Shown in pieces: positions 7,532 through 11,966 of a stretch of DNA of 11,966 nucleotides; the first letter of the stretch is position 1; each line of letters starts with the position of its first letter. The stretch lies in the NCBI GenBank assembly GCA_035536315.1, contig DATLOJ010000137.1, positions 1 to 11,966 on the forward strand. Reading direction: 5' to 3'. The notes beneath the pieces are model-generated. The model did no database searches and had not been told where the DNA came from. It was given only the letters and a program-made list of their open reading frames with translations. A program made the translations under genes and the position numbers. This DNA comes from DATLOJ01 sp035536315 (GTDB lineage: Bacteria > Actinomycetota > CADDZG01 > JAHWKV01).

Positions 7532-7999
7532 ATGACTGTCCAGACGGATCGCGTTGCTGTTGCGCTCCAACTGGGCCGTGAGCCGCGTGGAACGTGGCGA
7601 GTAGCGCGCAGGTGCCGCTGCGGCTTGCCTCAGGTAATAGAGACCGAGCCACACCTGGAGGACGGAACACCATTTCCAACTCTGTGGTGGCTCTCATGCA
7701 AGAAGCTGTCCTCCGAGGTGGGTTCGCTGGAATCGAAAGGGTTCATGAATCAAATTAACGAGGATCTTGCGAGGAGTGACGGCCTTCAGCAATCGCTGCG
7801 GGAAGCAACAGACGCCTACGTCTCGAGGCGGGATTCATTCGCTACCCTCGAAGACAGGTCCCACCCGGGCGGGGGCCCCTCCCGCGTCAAGTGTCTTCAC
7901 GCGCACGTAGCTCACGAGCTGATGACGGGTGACAACTGGGTGGGGAAGCGAGCGCTCGAGGCAATTGGTTGGAAGGAGCTCACAGAGCCGTGCGTTTGA
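7532..7999 (+). CDS. DUF501 family protein
   Basis: This is a 155-aa protein of unknown function, typical of Actinomycetota, where it is commonly found between the FtsB-like gene and ppx (Rv1025 in M. tuberculosis). Recognisable blocks are LGREPRGTWRVARRCRCGLPQV (14-35), DGTPFPTLWWLSC (44-56) and VKCLHAHVAHEL (119-130). Cysteines 28, 30, 56 and 121 and histidines 123, 125 and 128 cluster in these blocks, so a bound metal such as zinc is a fair inference. The middle (about 60-110) is less conserved and probably helical. The ATG at 7532 has no clear Shine-Dalgarno; no GTG or TTG alternative was found between the preceding stop and this ATG. It overlaps the next gene by 10 bases. No signal peptide or membrane segment is seen. 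Confidence 0.88.
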   Translation: MTVQTDRVAVALQLGREPRGTWRVARRCRCGLPQVIETEPHLEDGTPFPTLWWLSCKKLSSEVGSLESKGFMNQINEDLARSDGLQQSLREATDAYVSRRDSFATLEDRSHPGGGPSRVKCLHAHVAHELMTGDNWVGKRALEAIGWKELTEPCV

Positions 8000-8913
8000 G
8001 GGTAGGAGTGATAGATGTCGGAACCAACACCTCAAGGCTGCTCGTTGCTGAATCCACGGCGGGCGGTTACCGCACGCTGGATAGGAGACTCATCTTTACG
8101 CGGCTGGGCGAGGGGGTCGACTCTTCCGGAGTTCTCACCCAGGCCGCCGTTGATCGAACGCTGGCGGCCGTTGCCGAGTTTTGCGCGACGTGCGGTGAGC
8201 TCGATGTCAGAAGTGTTCACATTGCAGGAACGAGCGCACTGAGAGATGCGTCGAACGCGGAGATATTTATCGATGCAGCGACGCGTCTGGCCGGCTCGCC
8301 TGCCAGGGTGCTCACCGGGGCTGAGGAGGCCGAGCTTACCTTTTCCGGCGCGACATCTGATCTCGACTACGGCAGCTACCTGGTCGTAGACATAGGAGGT
8401 GGGTCAACGGAGTTTGTCATCGGCGAACCCATCGGCAGAGTGAGAGAGAGAATCTCGGTTGACATAGGGGCGGTGAGGCTCACCGAGAAACACCTTTTGT
8501 CGGACCCTCCTGCAACGGAAGAGATTCTGACGATGGAGGGTGAGATCGAGGAGGCCCTGGACAGGGTCGAACAGGTGATCACCGACGCAAGAGAATCGAA
8601 GCTGGTTGGAGTGGCCGGAACGGTAACCAGCCTGTCATCGATGTTTCTGGGACTGGAACAGTACGACGCAGAAGCCACTCATCACCACCGGCTGGCACGC
8701 GCTGCGGTGACCGAGCTCTACCGACAGCTTGCCGCCACTCCGGTCAGCGGAAGACTGCAGATCCCGTCTCTTCCTGAAGGGCGAGCAGACATCATCGTCG
8801 CGGGCTGCTCGATTCTTGCGCGGACTATGGCGCGGTGGAATTTCGAAGAAGTGATTGTTTCGGAGAAGGATATTCTTGATGGTCTTGTGATCCAGATGCT
8901 CGAGCAAACATGA
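7990..8913 (+). CDS. ppx: Ppx/GppA family phosphatase (exopolyphosphatase / pppGpp phosphohydrolase)
   Basis: Members of this ASKHA-fold family remove terminal phosphate from inorganic polyphosphate or convert pppGpp to ppGpp. The protein is 307 aa from GTG at 7990; GGAAGGAG (7971-7978) lies 11 bases upstream. The resulting start MRLRVGVIDVGTNT matches the family better than a TTG 21 bases upstream. Motifs: phosphate-binding GVIDVGTNTSRLL (6-18), AGTSALRDA (79-87), LTGAEEAELTF (108-118) with the catalytic Glu of the EEA motif, second phosphate loop LVVDIGGGSTEF (131-142), VAGTVTSL (208-215) and GRADIIVAG (264-272). There is no C-terminal HD domain, as in the short mycobacterial PPX proteins (Rv0496, Rv1026). 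Substrate preference, polyphosphate or pppGpp, cannot be told from sequence. It overlaps DUF501 by 10 bases and the cyclophilin gene by 4. Confidence 0.93.
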   Translation: MRLRVGVIDVGTNTSRLLVAESTAGGYRTLDRRLIFTRLGEGVDSSGVLTQAAVDRTLAAVAEFCATCGELDVRSVHIAGTSALRDASNAEIFIDAATRLAGSPARVLTGAEEAELTFSGATSDLDYGSYLVVDIGGGSTEFVIGEPIGRVRERISVDIGAVRLTEKHLLSDPPATEEILTMEGEIEEALDRVEQVITDARESKLVGVAGTVTSLSSMFLGLEQYDAEATHHHRLARAAVTELYRQLAATPVSGRLQIPSLPEGRADIIVAGCSILARTMARWNFEEVIVSEKDILDGLVIQMLEQT

Positions 8914-9686
8914 GTCAGAAGGCCGCGCGCCGCGCCCGACAGAAGGACCAGCGCCGGGCGAAAATTCAGGAAGAGATCAGGCGGTACAACGCCAAGCGCC
9001 GCCGGCGCTTGATCATCAACCTTGTCGTGCTAACCGCGGTGATAGCCGGTTCGGCGCTCTTCATCTATCAGATCCAGGGCGAGGAGGGGGAGGAAGATGC
9101 GCCGGCGGTTCCCGTTGCCTGCGGCGGCAAAGAGATCGACGGCAAGCCGCCGAAGACCTACTCCGAGCCTCCGCCTATGACAATTGATACGGCCAAGACC
9201 TACACGGCCGTCATGGAGACATCGTGTGGAACTGTTGAGTTCGAGCTGGCCGACGAAATATCGCCCAATACCGTGAATTCCTTTGTCTTCCTGGCAAAAG
9301 AAGGGTTCTACGAGGGACGAACGTTCCATCGAATAATCGATACGTTTGCCGTGCAGGGTGGGAGTCCGCGGGACGACGGCACCGGTGACATCGGTTACCA
9401 GGTCGTCGACCCGCCCCCGGCCGACTTCAGATACGAGAAGGGCGTCGTTGCCATGGCCAATAACCCCGCGTTCCCGGCGGGAACCTCCGACAGCGGTTTC
9501 TTCATCGTGCCGGGGGAGGGATCAGTCGGTCTTCCTCCAGACTACGCCGTGCTGGGGAGGGTCACTTCAGGCGACGAGACCGTTCAGAAGCTTTCCAAAA
9601 TTCCAACGACCGACAACGGGCGTGGGGAACAGTCTCTCCCCACCCAAAGAGTCTTCATAGTGAAGGTGACCATAAGGGAGGCGTAA
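8910..9686 (+). CDS. Membrane-anchored cyclophilin-type peptidyl-prolyl isomerase
   Basis: This 258-aa protein has a very basic N-terminus (1-33), one membrane segment at about 34-53 and an acidic spacer (58-63). The cyclophilin domain is at about 97-256, probably outside the membrane (N-in topology). Active-site blocks are FHRIIDTFAVQGG (139-151), with R141 as the catalytic Arg equivalent and Q149, plus VVAMANN (179-185) and SGFFIV (195-200). The last block normally reads SQFFI, so a substrate-contacting Gln is Gly here. Cys71 and Cys106 are the only cysteines and might pair outside the cell. The start overlaps the ppx stop (ATGA), so coupled translation is likely. With the parvulin lipoprotein, it is the second envelope foldase in this block, from an unrelated fold. 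Confidence 0.93.
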   Translation: MSQKAARRARQKDQRRAKIQEEIRRYNAKRRRRLIINLVVLTAVIAGSALFIYQIQGEEGEEDAPAVPVACGGKEIDGKPPKTYSEPPPMTIDTAKTYTAVMETSCGTVEFELADEISPNTVNSFVFLAKEGFYEGRTFHRIIDTFAVQGGSPRDDGTGDIGYQVVDPPPADFRYEKGVVAMANNPAFPAGTSDSGFFIVPGEGSVGLPPDYAVLGRVTSGDETVQKLSKIPTTDNGRGEQSLPTQRVFIVKVTIREA

Positions 9687-9693
9687 CCTCCTT
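9675..9693 (+). terminator. Hairpin across the cyclophilin stop codon (candidate end of the operon)
   Basis: AGGGAGG (9675-9681) pairs with CCTCCTT (9687-9693), including one G-T wobble, around a five-base loop cgtaa that contains the stop codon. Only two T follow directly; a T5 run comes later (9717-9721). It may terminate or stabilise the transcript of the upstream block. It is not a textbook intrinsic terminator. Confidence 0.4.
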
Positions 9694-9818
9694 GGCAGAT
9701 TCAGGGCCCGCAGGGATTTTTACTCGGTCTGCTAAAGCCGTGCCCTAAAACAGCCGTAAATGGCGTGGGGATGTGGGTCCCCAAACGTTTAAGAGATCGA
9801 CGCCAGAGAGGGGAAGCC
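9694..9818 (+). promoter_or_regulatory. Structured leader of the first GH-like gene
   Basis: Two nested stems can form. The outer stem is TGGCGT (9761-9766) with ACGCCA (9800-9805). The inner hairpin is GGGGA (9767-9771) with TCCCC (9778-9782), stacked directly on it. The enclosed segment contains the palindrome AAACGTTT (9783-9790). The outer arm ends right before the purine-rich GAGAGGGG (9806-9813), the likely Shine-Dalgarno for GTG 9819. Upstream, AGCCGT occurs twice 16 bases apart (9736-9741, 9752-9757). No known riboswitch class was recognised and no clear -35/-10 pair was found. Confidence 0.4.
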
Positions 9819-10910
9819 GTGGAAGCATTCGAGGCCAAGCATCTACGCGCCTGGGTAATAGCGGTCTGCTTCCTGCTTGCTTCGGTTGGGGGCCTTGCAA
9901 TCTCGGTGCCCAAACCGGCGGGAGTCAATCAACCGGATGTGAAGGAAGTCGCTACTGTCCTGCGTGAGTCGCGCGAGGTAGCCGCTCCCGCGAACCCTGC
10001 GGCCCAGGAGGGTAAGCGAGGGGTCCCCACCCGGCCTTCGCCGGCTACGGCTCCGGCCGATAAGGATCCTGCTCCTCAGACCTCTCTAGAGGCCTATGAG
10101 GGCCTTGGGGCCTGGGTGGATCTTTTCGACTTCACCGACGGCCCGGATCAGGCATTCATCATTGTGGAAGAGCTTGCGTCCAGAGGAGTAAAGACCCTCT
10201 ACGTCCAGACCGGAAGATGGAACCTTGGCGGCGACGTTGCGGAGGGGGCCTCGATGAACGTCTTCATCGAGCGTGCTCACAGTCACGGGATGAAGGTTGT
10301 GGGCTGGTACCTGCCGGGGTTCAACGACATCGACACCGACATTCGCAGGAGCCTGGCTGTTCTGAACCACGTGACGCCGGCAGGACAAAAGTTCGATGGC
10401 TTTGCGCCGGATATCGAAGACAAAAGGGCTGTCGGCAATGACCTGGGCCGCTTCAACGCCGGAATCGGCGAGTACTCACGCCGCTTGAGAGCTGCGGTGC
10501 CTCCAGGAACCGTTCTGGGCGCGATCGTCGTCGATGCGAAGAACAACAAACGAGCACCGACTTACTGGGCCGGGTTCCCCTGGGACCAGATCGGCCAGAA
10601 CTACGACGTCGTTCTTCCAATGGCCTACTGGTCGGTAGTAAAGAAAAAGGCGGACTGCTTCACAACTACGGACGTCGTGAGTTACCAGCGTGAGGTCGTC
10701 GCAGAGATGACCGCACAGATGGGAACGTCGAAGCCGCTCCACATGATCGGGGGCATAGCCGACTGTTCGTCTGCGGCGGAGATCGCAGCATTCGCAGACG
10801 TGTCCATCGAGCTGGGGGCGATCGGTGGATCCATCTACGACTTCTGGACCACGCATACGAACCCGTCGAGAGATGCACTATGGGGGCACCTGAACCGTTT
10901 CAATAGGTAG
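9819..10910 (+). CDS. Exported TIM-barrel protein, glycoside hydrolase-like (paralogue A)
   Basis: Function is not known. GTG 9819 is chosen: GAGAGGGG lies five bases upstream, and the N-terminus then aligns with the paralogue downstream (HLRAWVIAVCF against VVRAWIVAMCF). An upstream in-frame GTG at 9765 would put the coding region through a stable hairpin. The protein is 363 aa. It has an export or anchor segment at about 11-30, a Pro/Ala-rich linker at 31-90, then a domain whose blocks read like eight successive beta strands of a TIM barrel: GAWVDLFDF (97-105), VKTLYVQTGRW (124-134), MKVVGWYLPGF (158-168), FDGFAPDIED (192-201), VLGAIVVDAK (232-241), YDVVLPMAYWS (262-272), PLHMIGGIADC (306-316) and GGSIYDFWT (336-344). 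D193-G-x-x-x-D198-x-E200 and MAYW resemble glycoside hydrolase family 18 signatures (DGxDxDxE, M-[AT]-Y). A cell-wall or polysaccharide hydrolase is an inference. Confidence 0.8.
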   Translation: MEAFEAKHLRAWVIAVCFLLASVGGLAISVPKPAGVNQPDVKEVATVLRESREVAAPANPAAQEGKRGVPTRPSPATAPADKDPAPQTSLEAYEGLGAWVDLFDFTDGPDQAFIIVEELASRGVKTLYVQTGRWNLGGDVAEGASMNVFIERAHSHGMKVVGWYLPGFNDIDTDIRRSLAVLNHVTPAGQKFDGFAPDIEDKRAVGNDLGRFNAGIGEYSRRLRAAVPPGTVLGAIVVDAKNNKRAPTYWAGFPWDQIGQNYDVVLPMAYWSVVKKKADCFTTTDVVSYQREVVAEMTAQMGTSKPLHMIGGIADCSSAAEIAAFADVSIELGAIGGSIYDFWTTHTNPSRDALWGHLNRFNR

Positions 10911-10937
10911 CAGTCCTGGTTCCGACGTGAGTTGTTT

Positions 10938-10964
10938 CTCCGATTAAGCGAGCGTTAATCAGAG
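10938..10964 (+). repeat. Stem-loop between the two GH-like genes
   Basis: CTCCGATTAA (10938-10947) and TTAATCAGAG (10955-10964) are inverted repeats with a single mismatch (C against A) and a seven-base loop GCGAGCG. It lies 27 bases after the stop of paralogue A and 22 before the start of B. It could be a terminator without a T-tract, an operator (GATTAA half-sites) or an mRNA processing point. Confidence 0.45.
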
Positions 10965-10977
10965 TCGTCGCTACACT

Positions 10978-10981
10978 GGAG
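10978..10981 (+). promoter_or_regulatory. Ribosome binding site of paralogue B
   Basis: GGAG sits five bases before the ATG at 10987, supporting this start for the gene that runs off the right edge. Confidence 0.6.
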
Positions 10982-10986
10982 ATTCC

Positions 10987-11966
10987 ATGAAATCAATGAT
11001 GAGAAAGTCAGTGGTGCGCGCCTGGATAGTGGCGATGTGCTTCGTCATCGTCGCAGGTGCGACGGTTGCGCTGGCGGAGAACAACGGCCACCAGACCAAG
11101 CCTGCGATCAGATCGGTGGCAGCGCCACTTCAGATCGAAGAGTCGATACCTCCTCACGTCGATCCTCCGCCTCCGCCTCCATCGCTGGTTCTCCCGCCCC
11201 CCCCTCCATCACCCCAGGCGGCTGCTTCACCGAGGCCCAAGCCCGAGCCCAAACCGAAGACGCTGCCCATCGCCTCCGGAGACATTTCTGCGTACCGCGA
11301 GATGGGGGCCTGGGTCGATGTGTACGACTACGCGATAAGAGACCAGATGGATCCGACCGCAGCAGTCGATGAGATGGCAAGGCGCGGAGTCAAGACTCTG
11401 TATTTGCAGACGGGCCGCTGGAAAGAAGCCAACGACATCGTCAACACCGAGAAAGTGAACTTGTTCCTCGACCGGGCGGACGCAAGAAACATCAAGGTAA
11501 TTGCGTGGTACGTGCCCGGGTTCGGAGATATCGACCGGGACATCCGCAGAAGTGTTGTGGCGATGACGTACCGGACTCCGCGAGGCAATGGGTTCGATGG
11601 GTTCGCCCCCGACATCGAGACCCGAGAGGAAGTGGGCGGGGACCGTGACAGGTTCAACGCGGGAATCATCGAGTACTCGAGAAGGCTGCGCGAAGTCGCT
11701 CCCACTGCCGTGCTTGCCGCGATTGTGGTTGACGCAAAGAACAACGAGCGGGCCCCCGCCAGGTGGGAAGGATTCCCCTGGCCCGAAATCGGTCAGATGT
11801 ACGACATCGTTATGCCCATGGCTTACTGGTCGGTGACAAAGTCGAACGACTGCGGACGCGAGATGGACGTGGCGTCCTACATGCGGCAGGTTGCCGAAAA
11901 GACGACGTCTCTGATGGGGAGGTCCAGGCCGATGCACATCATTGGGGGCATCGCCGACTGCAACAC
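10987..11966 (+). CDS. Exported TIM-barrel protein, glycoside hydrolase-like (paralogue B, 3' partial)
   Basis: The frame is open from ATG 10987 to the end of the window: 326 residues visible, no stop. It has a signal peptide: basic MKSMMRKSVVR, hydrophobic 12-30, and a likely cleavage after A28-L-A30. Next comes a Pro-rich linker (about 57-97) with six and five consecutive prolines (60-65, 70-74) and Lys/Pro repeats. The barrel-like domain starts near 103 with GAWVDVYDY (107-115) and continues through VKTLYLQTGRW, IKVIAWYVPGF, FDGFAPDIET (203-212), VVDAKNNERAP and MPMAYWS to IGGIADC (319-325). It is clearly homologous to the preceding gene, well over half identical by eye across the central domain. 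The last strand and C-terminus lie outside the window. N-terminus and linker differ strongly from paralogue A. A C8 run at 11197-11204 could be prone to slippage. Confidence 0.82.
   Translation, partial: MKSMMRKSVVRAWIVAMCFVIVAGATVALAENNGHQTKPAIRSVAAPLQIEESIPPHVDPPPPPPSLVLPPPPPSPQAAASPRPKPEPKPKTLPIASGDISAYREMGAWVDVYDYAIRDQMDPTAAVDEMARRGVKTLYLQTGRWKEANDIVNTEKVNLFLDRADARNIKVIAWYVPGFGDIDRDIRRSVVAMTYRTPRGNGFDGFAPDIETREEVGGDRDRFNAGIIEYSRRLREVAPTAVLAAIVVDAKNNERAPARWEGFPWPEIGQMYDIVMPMAYWSVTKSNDCGREMDVASYMRQVAEKTTSLMGRSRPMHIIGGIADCN

Noticed and set aside
9702..9721. GGGCCC and CCC-gca-GGG followed by T5 as an intrinsic terminator
   Set aside because: The stem next to the T run is only three base pairs, too short to be convincing.
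9765..9818. Longer start for paralogue A at GTG 9765 (18 extra residues)
   Set aside because: It would place the start codon in a stable stem. GTG 9819 has a better ribosome binding site and gives an N-terminus matching paralogue B.
9694..9818. c-di-AMP (ydaO) or c-di-GMP riboswitch upstream of the GH-like gene
   Set aside because: Such riboswitches can precede wall hydrolase genes, but the conserved core sequences I know for either class are not present.
10972..10977. TACACT as a -10 box just before paralogue B
   Set aside because: No -35 match lies 16-18 bases upstream, and transcription would start about three bases before the ATG, leaving the GGAG site unused.
11037..11372. Plus-strand 111-codon frame with Arg/Ser-rich translation
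   Set aside because: It is out of frame with the open barrel gene from 10987, which is supported by homology, a signal peptide and a ribosome binding site.
11227..11937. Minus-strand open frame (236 codons) opposite paralogue B
   Set aside because: The plus strand here encodes clear homology to the preceding gene; the antisense translation shows no protein-like features.

Overview
The window looks like chromosomal DNA from a deep-branching, probably uncultured member of the Actinomycetota (moderately high G+C). The basis is gene order: mfd, mazG, eno, a FtsB/DivIC-type division gene, a DUF501 gene and a short Ppx/GppA gene also lie together in mycobacteria (Rv1020-Rv1026). The placement is inference, because no rRNA or complete marker set is visible. 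Some features instead resemble Firmicutes, where mfd, a parvulin, a methylase-MazG fusion (YabN), divIC and an S1 gene (yabR) are neighbours.

Bases 1-9686 are a dense, all-plus-strand housekeeping block. Mfd (5' end outside the window) overlaps a parvulin lipoprotein, which overlaps mazG. A short AT-rich leader with a strong Shine-Dalgarno precedes enolase, and the FtsB-like gene follows 3 bases after it. A 71-base gap with a promoter-like sequence and palindromes starts a second set: an S1-domain gene with a TTG start, DUF501, Ppx/GppA and a membrane-anchored cyclophilin. Several junctions overlap by a few bases (ATGA, TGATG, a 10-base overlap), so translational coupling is likely. The products cover transcription-coupled repair, nucleotide house-cleaning, glycolysis, septum formation, polyphosphate/pppGpp metabolism and protein folding outside the membrane.

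Bases 9687-11966 change character. After a gap with hairpins there are two tandem paralogous genes for exported proteins. Each has an N-terminal hydrophobic export segment, a low-complexity linker, and a domain whose successive motifs read like the eight strands of a TIM barrel. They carry a D-G-F-A-P-D-I-E motif resembling a degenerate glycoside hydrolase family 18 active-site signature. The second gene runs off the right edge and has no in-window stop. This pair is the least understood and most interesting content of the window.

No tRNA, rRNA, CRISPR array, transposase, phage gene or integrase was seen. The longest non-coding stretch is 132 bases (9687-9818).
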